Source of the DNA: Bacteroidales bacterium
GTDB lineage: Bacteria; Bacteroidota; Bacteroidia; Bacteroidales; UBA10428
Direction of reading: 5' to 3'
DNA: 5,651 nt
Assembly (NCBI GenBank): GCA_003508755.1
Contig: DNTK01000475.1
Coordinates: forward strand, 1-5,651
In this document: positions 1 to 5,651 of the stretch, piece after piece
Position numbering within the stretch: the stretch's first letter is position 1
How the letters are laid out: every line of letters starts with the position of its first letter
Made by a program: the position numbers and the translations under genes
The notes under the pieces: model-generated
Told to the model about the DNA's origin: nothing
Seen by the model: the letters and a program-made list of their open reading frames with translations, nothing else
Database searches by the model: none

Positions 1-2388
1 ACCTTGCCCAATACTTTAAGCACCAATAATATACGGGGTTTTGCAGAAGACATGGATGGCAATATCTGGATAGCTACCATGAACGGGGGAATAAATGTTT
101 TTGAACCCGGGCCACAGTTTTTTCATTCTATTGCAATGGGCCACTTTAACGATGTGCATCTTCCAGTATTTTCGACCTATGCCGCTTTTTGCGATTCAAA
201 TGGAAGTATGTGGATTGGAACCTGGGGCGAAGGTTTGTATGTATTGCCCTATGGCGAAAAAAAGTTTTTTAACCTTCGCAAACAAGAAGGAACTATGCCA
301 TCGTTGTTGCATAATACCGTTCAGGCTATATTTGAGGACAGCTTTGGGAATATGTGGATTGGTACCGAAGATGGTTTATCGGTATACAACAAAGAATCGA
401 AACGATTTAGAAATTTCATTTATCACGAAGATAGCATAAATTCAATAACACAATATGCCGTTCAAAGTAATTGCATTGTGGAAGACATCTTTGGCAACTA
501 TTGGGTCGGAACCTATGGTGGGCTGAATCATTTTATCAGGCATAATACCCATGAAAATAGCTTTTTTGATGATTACACCGTGAACAGGTATGTAGAAGAT
601 ACTTTGCATGGAAATGGATTGTCCGACCAACGTGTAATTGCCATGCATTATAATGAGGAGCTTTTTGCCAACAAGTTGTTTGTGGGCACTTATGGGGGTG
701 GTCTGCTTGAAATAACCATATCTTATTCTGGTGATAAAATTGAATCCATAAAAGAGATTACAACTGATGAGGGTCTTCCTAATAATGTGGTTTTCGCCAT
801 AGAATCGGATCATCTTGGCTATTTATGGATGAGTACCAATAAAGGATTAGCAAAATACAATCCCGAAACAAACCAGATTACAAACTATGATCATCACGAC
901 GGATTGCAGGGTGACCAGTTTTTTTGGGGTGCAGGTTTCAAGAGTAAATCCGGTGAGTTGTATTTTGGCGGAATTAGCGGATTTAACCGTTTTTTTCCAG
1001 ATGATATTAAATTAGATGAATATGTTCCTCCTATTGTATTGACCGATTTTAAAGTTTTTAATGAGTCAGTAGAAGTAGGCGAACAAATTAATGATATGGT
1101 CATACTTCCAGAAGCTATTCATACCCTGGATGAGATAGTCCTTTCTTACAAGGAGAATATTTTAACATTTGAATTCTCGGCACTGCATTTTGCTTTTCCT
1201 GAGGATCATATGTATGAATACATGCTTGAAGGTTTCGAAAAATCATACAACAAGGTTTCTTCCGATTTTAGAATGGCCACATATACCAACCTGGATCCGG
1301 GCGAGTATACATTTAAGATAAAAGCTGCCAACCATGATGGCTTCTGGTCGCCTTCAGAAAAAAAAGTAAAACTCGTTATCACTCCTCCGTATTGGAAGAC
1401 ATTTTGGTTCAGGTTTTTAGCAATAGCTTTCGGATTAACCCTTGTTACCACAGTTTATTTAATGCGTGTACGGAGCATTGAGCGGCAAAGCAAACTATTA
1501 AAGAAGATGGTAGCAGAAAAAACCGGCGAACTGGAAGATAAGAACCAACAATTGATTAAGCAGACCAAGGATTTAAACAATTATAACCTGCTATTGGAAG
1601 AACGCCAACGTCAAATTCAGGAGCAATCGGAAGAATTGTTGCAGCAGGCAGAGTCGTTGGCGTTGGCCAATCAGGAGCTATTGGAAAACAATGCAACAAA
1701 AGATAAATTTTTCTCAATTATAGCACACGACTTAAAGAATCCCATAAATACCCTCATGGGATTTTCAGAATTGCTCCATTTAAAATATGATGAAATTGAA
1801 GAAGGAAAGAAAAAAAGCTTTATAAAGTTAATGCTTGATTCTTCGGATCACCTGAATACCCTTATCGATAATTTGCTTACCTGGTCGAGATCACAGGCAA
1901 AACGGATAAAATATAATTTTGAAGATTTTAGCCTGTCAGGTTTAATAAATGAAAATATCTACCTGTATCGCGATAACCTGATAAAAAAGAAAATTAAACT
2001 TAATTTTCCGAAGCAGAGCGATAAAGTAATGGTTAGAGTTGACGTTAACTCGATGAATACCGTTATACGGAATCTATTGGCCAACGCAATTAAATTTACC
2101 CCTGCTAATGGAAGCATCACTATCGATTATAAAGTTGATGGGAAAAAAGATGTTGTTGTGAGCGTGATTGATACGGGAGTAGGAATGTCTCCGGCAATGA
2201 TTGAAAATGTTTTTTCCGTTGGAAAATCTACCTCATCAGCAGGTACCGAGGGTGAAAAAGGTACAGGACTAGGACTTATTCTTTGTTCAGAATTTGTTGA
2301 GGCAAATAAAGGCAGAATTTGGATCGAGAGTGAAGAAGGTCATGGTACTACGGTAAAATTCACCTGCCTATTAGCTAAACAGAGTTAA
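1..2388 (+). CDS. Propeller/Y_Y_Y sensor histidine kinase, 5' end outside window
   Basis: This is the C-terminal 795 codons of a membrane sensor kinase; the frame is open to the window edge, so the TTG at 4 is not taken as the start. About seven regulator-propeller blades (Reg_prop type, recurring G-x-x-W-I-G-T-x-x-G-L) lie at roughly 28-108, 166-258, 304-411, 454-534, 619-714, 775-867 and 901-1008. A Y_Y_Y domain follows (about 1183-1390, with Y-E-Y-M-L-E-G), then one hydrophobic helix (about 1402-1464) and a Q/E/L-rich coiled coil of about 80 residues (1465-1700). The HisKA H box has its phosphoacceptor His at 1726-1728 (IIAHDLKNP). The HATPase has an N box (2071-2097, NLLANAIKF), G1 box D-T-G-V-G-M (2170-2187) and G2 box G-T-G-L-G-L (2260-2277). 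All key residues are present, so the kinase looks active. The propeller should face the periplasm and sense a ligand, often a glycan fragment in this family; the ligand here is unknown. There is no receiver or AraC domain, so a separate response regulator is expected. More blades and a signal peptide probably lie upstream. Confidence 0.95.
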   Translation, partial: TLPNTLSTNNIRGFAEDMDGNIWIATMNGGINVFEPGPQFFHSIAMGHFNDVHLPVFSTYAAFCDSNGSMWIGTWGEGLYVLPYGEKKFFNLRKQEGTMPSLLHNTVQAIFEDSFGNMWIGTEDGLSVYNKESKRFRNFIYHEDSINSITQYAVQSNCIVEDIFGNYWVGTYGGLNHFIRHNTHENSFFDDYTVNRYVEDTLHGNGLSDQRVIAMHYNEELFANKLFVGTYGGGLLEITISYSGDKIESIKEITTDEGLPNNVVFAIESDHLGYLWMSTNKGLAKYNPETNQITNYDHHDGLQGDQFFWGAGFKSKSGELYFGGISGFNRFFPDDIKLDEYVPPIVLTDFKVFNESVEVGEQINDMVILPEAIHTLDEIVLSYKENILTFEFSALHFAFPEDHMYEYMLEGFEKSYNKVSSDFRMATYTNLDPGEYTFKIKAANHDGFWSPSEKKVKLVITPPYWKTFWFRFLAIAFGLTLVTTVYLMRVRSIERQSKLLKKMVAEKTGELEDKNQQLIKQTKDLNNYNLLLEERQRQIQEQSEELLQQAESLALANQELLENNATKDKFFSIIAHDLKNPINTLMGFSELLHLKYDEIEEGKKKSFIKLMLDSSDHLNTLIDNLLTWSRSQAKRIKYNFEDFSLSGLINENIYLYRDNLIKKKIKLNFPKQSDKVMVRVDVNSMNTVIRNLLANAIKFTPANGSITIDYKVDGKKDVVVSVIDTGVGMSPAMIENVFSVGKSTSSAGTEGEKGTGLGLILCSEFVEANKGRIWIESEEGHGTTVKFTCLLAKQS

Positions 2389-2402
2389 TTCAGTTCAATC
2401 TA

Positions 2403-2478
2403 AATATTGCATTTGAGAGTCAGTCAAATGCTTAACTACCTTGCTGTATTTTAATTATTTATACTTAAATGCAATATT
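2403..2478. repeat. 12-bp perfect inverted repeat between convergent genes
   Basis: The arm AATATTGCATTT (2403-2414) is the exact reverse complement of AAATGCAATATT (2467-2478), with 52 nt between them. The left arm also takes part in the shorter hairpin at 2409-2431, so the two pairings exclude each other. The element sits just after the kinase stop codon, in the gap between convergent genes. A role in transcript 3'-end formation is plausible but inferred. Confidence 0.55.
2409..2431 (+). terminator. Candidate terminator hairpin after the kinase gene
   Basis: There is a perfect 8-bp stem, GCATTTGA (2409-2416) with TCAAATGC (2424-2431), and a 7-nt loop. It lies 20 nt after the kinase TAA. 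The T-rich stretch TATTTTAATTATTTAT starts only about 15 nt beyond the stem instead of directly after it, so this is not a textbook intrinsic terminator. It could instead stabilise the mRNA 3' end. Confidence 0.35.
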
Positions 2479-2500
2479 GAATAGTTGGTAAAATACTGAA

Positions 2501-2527
2501 CCTCAAAGGTTTTAAATACCTGTGAGG
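2501..2527. terminator. Candidate bidirectional terminator between kinase and mtaB
   Basis: The stem is CCTCA (2501-2505) with TGAGG (2523-2527), one internal mismatch (2506/2522), then AGGT (2507-2510) with ACCT (2518-2521), and a 7-nt A/T loop. On the plus strand it is followed by ATTATTTTAA. On the minus strand it begins one base after the mtaB TAA and is followed by TTCAGTATTTTA. Placement between convergent stop codons fits a shared terminator; the T-tracts are imperfect on both sides. Confidence 0.5.
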
Positions 2528-2528
2528 A

Positions 2529-3824
2529 TTATTTTAATAATATGGCTTTTGTTGTCTTTTCCTTATCAGCAAGTATTTCAGTTATTTTTACCTTCTGGAA
2601 AGAATTCTTTGGCAGATTGGCATGCTCCACAGCTATCGGAATAAAATGCTCTCCATAACCCGTGGCTCCTTTTTCGGTAGCAGGCTTTTCAACCAGCAAG
2701 GTTTGCTCTTTACCAAGAAATTGCTTTCGGTAAGCAAGTTTGCTTTCTTCTGCCAGTTTTCGGATGGCCTCGCTTCGCTCCACCTTTATTTTATCCGGAA
2801 TCTGGTTTGGCATTTTTTCGGCAATAGTACCTTTTCGTACCGAATATTTAAAGGTATGAATGTGCCCAAATCCTATTTCTTTGGCCACATTATACGATTC
2901 CTGGAACAAGGCATCGGTTTCGCCCGGAAAACCCACAATGATGTCGGTAGTAAAATTAAAAAGCGGATAACGTGTTCGGAAAGTATCTACAATAGTTCTA
3001 AACTGATTTAAGTCGTAAAACCTGCGCATAAGCTCCAGCACTTTATCGGAGCCACTCTGAAGGCATAAATGCAAGTGCTGGCATAACTTAGGGTGTTCAA
3101 ATAAATCAAAGAATTTTTCGGATAATCCTTCCGGCTCCATCGATGAAATGCGCACACGGAAATCGCCGGGCAGATTCAATATCTTTTCGATTAAATCTTC
3201 AAAGTTAACTCCTTCGCTTTTATACCTGCTGATATTTACACCAGTCAGCACGACCTCCTTTCGCCCCATATCAATAACCTGGCGAATATTTTCGAGCACA
3301 TCGTTTACCGGTCGGCTGTTGGCTCTTCCGCGTACTTTAGGGACAATACAATAGGTGCAAAAATTATTGCAGCCATCCTGTATTTTTATCATACTGCGGG
3401 TATGAAAACCTTCCTCAACAACCGAAAAATTAAACAGATCCTGTTTAATGTCTTTTGGGTGGAGAATTTCACCATTCAGGTGAGCATCTACCAGAGGGAA
3501 AACCGAACTTTTCTTCTTATTATCAACCACATAAGTCAAGTCGTTCCGGTTTTCGAGGTATTCTTTCTGGCTGGTAACCATGCAGCCTGTAACAACGGTT
3601 AGTCCCGTGTTGCCGGCATGACGCACCGCCTGGTTGATGGTGTTTTTCGATTTCTGATCGCTTTGATTTGTTACGGTGCAGGTATTTACCACATACACAT
3701 CGGCATGCTCGTTAAATGGAACAATCTCGTATCCGGCTTTATGAAAATCAGTAATTATGGAGTCAGTTTCGAACTGGTTTAGCCTGCATCCCAGCGTTTT
3801 AAAGGCAGCTTTTTTTCTACTCAT
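2529..3824 (-). CDS. mtaB: tRNA t6A37 methylthiotransferase MtaB (radical SAM)
   Basis: The 431-residue product should convert t6A at position 37 of ANN-decoding tRNAs to ms2t6A in the cytoplasm, using S-adenosylmethionine and two [4Fe-4S] clusters (family knowledge; B. subtilis YqeV/MtaB). The N-terminal methylthiotransferase domain (about 4-115) has the three auxiliary-cluster cysteines C13 (TLGCRLNQFE), C49 (VVNTCTVT) and C81 (VTGCM). The radical-SAM core carries C152-x3-C156-x2-C159 in DGCNNFCTYCIVP. The motif RGRANSRP and the LTGVNI signature favour MtaB over MiaB or RimO. The TDIIVGFPGETD motif lies in the second half, and a TRAM-like RNA-binding domain occupies about 371-431. Length and residues are normal for the family. 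The ATG overlaps the TGA of the upstream miaB-like gene (ATGA, 3824-3821), which implies co-transcription and probably translational coupling. GAGG lies only one base before the ATG, too close for a standard Shine-Dalgarno. Confidence 0.95.
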   Translation of the reverse strand: MSRKKAAFKTLGCRLNQFETDSIITDFHKAGYEIVPFNEHADVYVVNTCTVTNQSDQKSKNTINQAVRHAGNTGLTVVTGCMVTSQKEYLENRNDLTYVVDNKKKSSVFPLVDAHLNGEILHPKDIKQDLFNFSVVEEGFHTRSMIKIQDGCNNFCTYCIVPKVRGRANSRPVNDVLENIRQVIDMGRKEVVLTGVNISRYKSEGVNFEDLIEKILNLPGDFRVRISSMEPEGLSEKFFDLFEHPKLCQHLHLCLQSGSDKVLELMRRFYDLNQFRTIVDTFRTRYPLFNFTTDIIVGFPGETDALFQESYNVAKEIGFGHIHTFKYSVRKGTIAEKMPNQIPDKIKVERSEAIRKLAEESKLAYRKQFLGKEQTLLVEKPATEKGATGYGEHFIPIAVEHANLPKNSFQKVKITEILADKEKTTKAILLK

Positions 3825-5278
3825 GCCTCAATATTTTCTTCTTCGTATACCTTTATAAGTTCTCCTTCGGTAGCAAAGTCAACTACCGAGGTAACTTTTA
3901 CTTTCACAAATTTTCCAATCAGGGTTTCATCATTCGAAGCAAAACGAACAATTATTTTACCTTCGTTTACACCGGAGAGGTGGCGACCCTTGCGGTCTTT
4001 TTGCACGACAAGAATTTTCTGCTCTGTGCCAATAAGTGTTTTGTTATAATCCAACGAATGTTCGGCGAGTAAAGCTGAAAGATCATGCAGTCTGTGTTTT
4101 TTTATTGCATGGGGCACATCATCGGCCCATCGTGCACTTCTTGCTCCAGGTCGCACACTATAGCGGGCAATATAGGCCATGTTAAATTTAAACTCTGCAA
4201 GGGCCTTCCGGGTGTTTTCGTATTGCTCATCGGTTTCACCGGTAAAACCAACAATAATGTCCGTAAACAAGGTTGCTTCGGGAATTAGCCTGCGAATACT
4301 CTGCACAATGCGTCGGTAATCGTTCAGATTATGACTCCGATTCATACGAATCAGCATTTTATCGTCGCCCGATTGAAGTGGCAGATGAATTTGCTTGGCC
4401 AGGCATCTATGCGCAGCAATAGCTTCAATAACATCATCGCCCATATCCTGTGGATGGGGCGAAGTAAAGTATACCCAGAAATCTTTGCCACTTGCATCAC
4501 CCATTTCGCCAATTTTACGCAGTAACTCAGCAAATGTAATTTCGTCACCTTTCTTATCCAGTCCGTAGGAATTTACATTCTGGCCCAGCAGGGTGATTGA
4601 TTTGTAACCATCTTCTATAAGCCTTTTGGCTTCAGCAATAATTTCATCCGAAGGTCTTGAGATTTCCCTCCCCCGTGTAAAGGGCACAGCGCAATAAGTG
4701 CAAAATTTGTCGCATCCGTTTTGTATGGGTATAAAGGCTTCGAAATCTGAATTGTAAGTAGGTTTAATATCCCAGAAGCTTTCAATTCTGTCGTCGGCCT
4801 TGTTCATCATAACAGGCTTGCCTGTTATGGTTGTTTTGTTATCAAAGCTCAATTGCGTAAAATCAGCTTTTGTACTTTCTTGCTTGGTAAATTCGGGGAG
4901 CTCAAGCTCTTGATCCATTTGAAGTCTAAAAGGTGTTGACACTCCATACTGACTTAGCATTGCAGGAAACTGAGCGAGTTCGCTTATTTGAAATACAAGG
5001 TCAAAAAGTTTAAGGAATTTATCGCGATCAGCTGGCAGCACACATCCTGTAACAAAAGACACCAGGTTTTTTTTATGCTTAAGCTTATTCCACTTATTGA
5101 TCTTGGTATAAACTTTATCGATGGCTTTTTGGCGAACCGAACAAGCAACCAACCCCAATAAATCGGCATCTTCCTCCTTCTCTGCCCAGATGAATCCCAT
5201 TTCTTCAATCACATGCCTCAGTCTCTCACTGTCTGACTTGTTCATCTGACACCCAAGTGTCACTAAATGATATCTCAT
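3821..5278 (-). CDS. miaB: MiaB-type tRNA methylthiotransferase, divergent (radical SAM)
   Basis: The 485-residue product is predicted to convert i6A37 to ms2i6A37 in UNN-decoding tRNAs. The methylthiotransferase domain has C10 (TLGCQMNKSDSE), C46 (VACSVRQKA) and C79 (VTGCV). The radical-SAM core has C189-x3-C193-x2-C196 in NGCDKFCTYCAVP. TRGREISRPSDEI and LLGQNVNSYG are MiaB-like, not RimO- or MtaB-like. HLPLQSGDD, TDIIVGFTGETD and YSVRPGARSA follow, and a TRAM domain lies at about 417-485. Two things are odd. The usual N-T-C around the second cysteine is V-A-C. The C79-to-C189 spacing is 110 residues, against 74 in E. coli MiaB (C83 to C157, from memory) and 71 in the neighbouring MtaB, so the interdomain linker (about 112-178) is extended. 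All cluster ligands are present, so activity is likely. The ATG at 5278 gives the family-typical N-terminus, and the upstream bases are A/T-rich with no Shine-Dalgarno. The family is certain; the exact substrate is less so. Confidence 0.88.
   Translation of the reverse strand: MRYHLVTLGCQMNKSDSERLRHVIEEMGFIWAEKEEDADLLGLVACSVRQKAIDKVYTKINKWNKLKHKKNLVSFVTGCVLPADRDKFLKLFDLVFQISELAQFPAMLSQYGVSTPFRLQMDQELELPEFTKQESTKADFTQLSFDNKTTITGKPVMMNKADDRIESFWDIKPTYNSDFEAFIPIQNGCDKFCTYCAVPFTRGREISRPSDEIIAEAKRLIEDGYKSITLLGQNVNSYGLDKKGDEITFAELLRKIGEMGDASGKDFWVYFTSPHPQDMGDDVIEAIAAHRCLAKQIHLPLQSGDDKMLIRMNRSHNLNDYRRIVQSIRRLIPEATLFTDIIVGFTGETDEQYENTRKALAEFKFNMAYIARYSVRPGARSARWADDVPHAIKKHRLHDLSALLAEHSLDYNKTLIGTEQKILVVQKDRKGRHLSGVNEGKIIVRFASNDETLIGKFVKVKVTSVVDFATEGELIKVYEEENIEA
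4808..4829. repeat. Perfect 10-bp-arm palindrome inside the miaB-like gene
   Basis: CATAACAGGC (4808-4817) and GCCTGTTATG (4820-4829) are exact reverse complements separated by TT. It encodes about residues 150-157 (I-T-G-K-P-V-M), inside the extended linker of the MiaB-like protein. It could form a strong mRNA hairpin or be a dyad protein-binding site; it may also be chance. No function can be assigned from sequence. Confidence 0.6.
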
Positions 5279-5303
5279 AAATAAAGACTTTAAGATTTTA
5301 GCA

Positions 5304-5333
5304 CAAAGATTTTTTAGACTTCCAAAGTCTAAA
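5304..5333 (-). promoter_or_regulatory. Possible Bacteroidota-type promoter for miaB-mtaB
   Basis: On the minus strand AATCTTTG (5311-5304) matches seven of eight positions of the Bacteroidota -7 element TAnnTTTG. TTTA (5333-5330), 18 nt upstream, is one base off the TTTG -33 element. The transcript would begin about 20-25 nt before the miaB ATG. Such A/T-rich motifs arise easily by chance, so this is tentative; the genes could equally be read from a promoter upstream of the reductase. Confidence 0.3.
5313..5333. repeat. 9-bp perfect stem-loop upstream of miaB
   Basis: TTTAGACTT (5313-5321) pairs with AAGTCTAAA (5325-5333) across a 3-nt loop, CCA. In the direction of the flanking minus-strand genes it is followed by A residues, not T, so it does not look like an intrinsic terminator for the reductase gene. 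It overlaps the candidate promoter and could be an operator dyad or an mRNA-processing hairpin. Confidence 0.5.
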
Positions 5334-5370
5334 TGCCAGTTATTTGTACTTTCAATCTTAGCACTTTGTA

Positions 5371-5651
5371 CTAAAAGTATACTTCTGTTCGAATGTTATC
5401 GGGCGATAGGCCCTTGTTTGTGAGGATATCGTACACCTCATGTATCATTTCGTAATTGCCGCAAAGATATACTAAAGTATTGGAATCGATGTCGTTTTTT
5501 CTGAGGTAATCGGTCACACGCCCATGAAAATCACCTTCTTCATCGCGCGAGGTACAACCAATATAGCGGTCGGGTGGATATACCTCCGATGCATATTGTT
5601 CCTTGCCATGCCTTACTCCATGTAAGATTGTGTAATCAATATCTTTATAAC
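5371..5651 (-). CDS. Ferredoxin-NADP reductase-like flavoprotein, C-terminal fragment
   Basis: The last 92 codons of a gene that enters from the right edge; the first complete codon is at 5649-5647 and the stop (TAG) is at 5373-5371. The fragment is the C-terminal part of the NAD(P)-binding domain of the FNR superfamily. It starts YKDIDYTILHGVR, the strand after the pyridine-nucleotide loop, continues with FHGRVTDYL, and carries the C-G-N motif in LVYLCGNYEMIHEVYDIL that contacts the nicotinamide. It ends in EVYF, with the aromatic C-terminus seen in many Fpr-type enzymes. Such enzymes pass electrons between NADPH and ferredoxin or flavodoxin through FAD. The FAD domain is outside the window, so another FNR-like oxidoreductase is possible. 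It lies 92 nt upstream of the miaB-like gene on the same strand and may be co-transcribed with it. Confidence 0.85.
   Translation of the reverse strand, partial: YKDIDYTILHGVRHGKEQYASEVYPPDRYIGCTSRDEEGDFHGRVTDYLRKNDIDSNTLVYLCGNYEMIHEVYDILTNKGLSPDNIRTEVYF

Larger units (their letters stand above)
5287..5364. repeat. Imperfect direct repeat flanking an intergenic hairpin
   Basis: ACTTTAAGATTTTAGCAC (5287-5304) and ACTTTCAATCTTAGCAC (5348-5364) share ACTTT and ATYTTAGCAC and differ by one gap and a few bases. The conserved cores are exactly 60 nt apart. A second direct repeat, TTTGTACT, occurs at 5343-5350 and 5365-5372, the latter overlapping the stop codon of the reductase gene. These may be regulator sites or the residue of a small duplication. 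Confidence 0.4.

Noticed and set aside
4..6. TTG as the start codon of the kinase gene
   Set aside because: The frame is open through position 1 and a propeller blade begins almost at once, whereas a complete sensor of this type has a signal peptide and more blades. The gene simply continues outside the window.
442..813. 123-codon open frame on the minus strand within the kinase gene
   Set aside because: It is antisense to well-supported propeller blades, has no recognisable motif and no separate start signals.
2403..2478. Insertion-sequence end or attachment site
   Set aside because: There is an inverted repeat, but no transposase, target duplication or integrase, and the spacer is only 52 nt.
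2622..3011. 129-codon open frame on the plus strand within mtaB
   Set aside because: It is antisense to conserved radical-SAM and TRAM coding sequence and its composition looks like a reversed coding frame.
3821..5278. RimO (ribosomal protein S12 methylthiotransferase) as an alternative identity
   Set aside because: TRGREISRPSDEI, LLGQNVN and the C-terminal TRAM pattern fit MiaB, and the tandem partner is a tRNA enzyme.
3821..5278. Frameshift or degraded gene because of the V-A-C motif and long linker
   Set aside because: The frame is intact over 485 codons, all six cluster cysteines are kept, and the C-terminal domains are well conserved.
5313..5333. Intrinsic terminator of the reductase gene
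   Set aside because: In the minus-strand direction the stem is followed by an A-run; the T-run lies on the wrong side.

Overview
The window looks like chromosomal DNA of a member of the Bacteroidota, probably class Bacteroidia. The reasons are a periplasmic-propeller/Y_Y_Y sensor kinase of the type abundant in that phylum, AT-rich intergenic DNA, and start codons without a clear Shine-Dalgarno sequence. This assignment rests on gene content, not on a marker gene. All four coding regions resemble known families. I found no CRISPR array, transposase, tRNA or rRNA gene, and no clearly new multi-gene system.

Layout: positions 1-2388 (+) hold the 3' part of a sensor histidine kinase gene, with propeller blades, a Y_Y_Y domain, one membrane helix, a long coiled coil, and HisKA and HATPase domains. 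It ends without a receiver or DNA-binding domain. A 140-bp convergent intergenic region (2389-2528) carries two hairpins and a longer 12-bp inverted repeat. On the minus strand, in transcription order, come the 3' end of a ferredoxin-NADP reductase-like gene (5651-5371), a 92-bp gap with a hairpin and an imperfect direct repeat, a MiaB-type tRNA methylthiotransferase gene (5278-3821), and an MtaB-type tRNA methylthiotransferase gene (3824-2529) that overlaps it by ATGA.

How the genes may work together: MiaB and MtaB are paralogous radical-SAM enzymes that put a 2-methylthio group on A37 of different tRNA sets (i6A37 and t6A37 respectively), so the pair covers much of tRNA position-37 hypermodification. 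Both need low-potential electrons. The same-strand flavin reductase fragment upstream could belong to the electron supply, but this is inference. The histidine kinase is convergent with them and probably unrelated in function.

The most notable points are the divergent MiaB (an altered second-cysteine motif and a linker about 36 residues longer than in E. coli MiaB), a perfect 10-bp-arm palindrome inside the DNA encoding that linker, and the alternative pairings possible in the convergent intergenic region.
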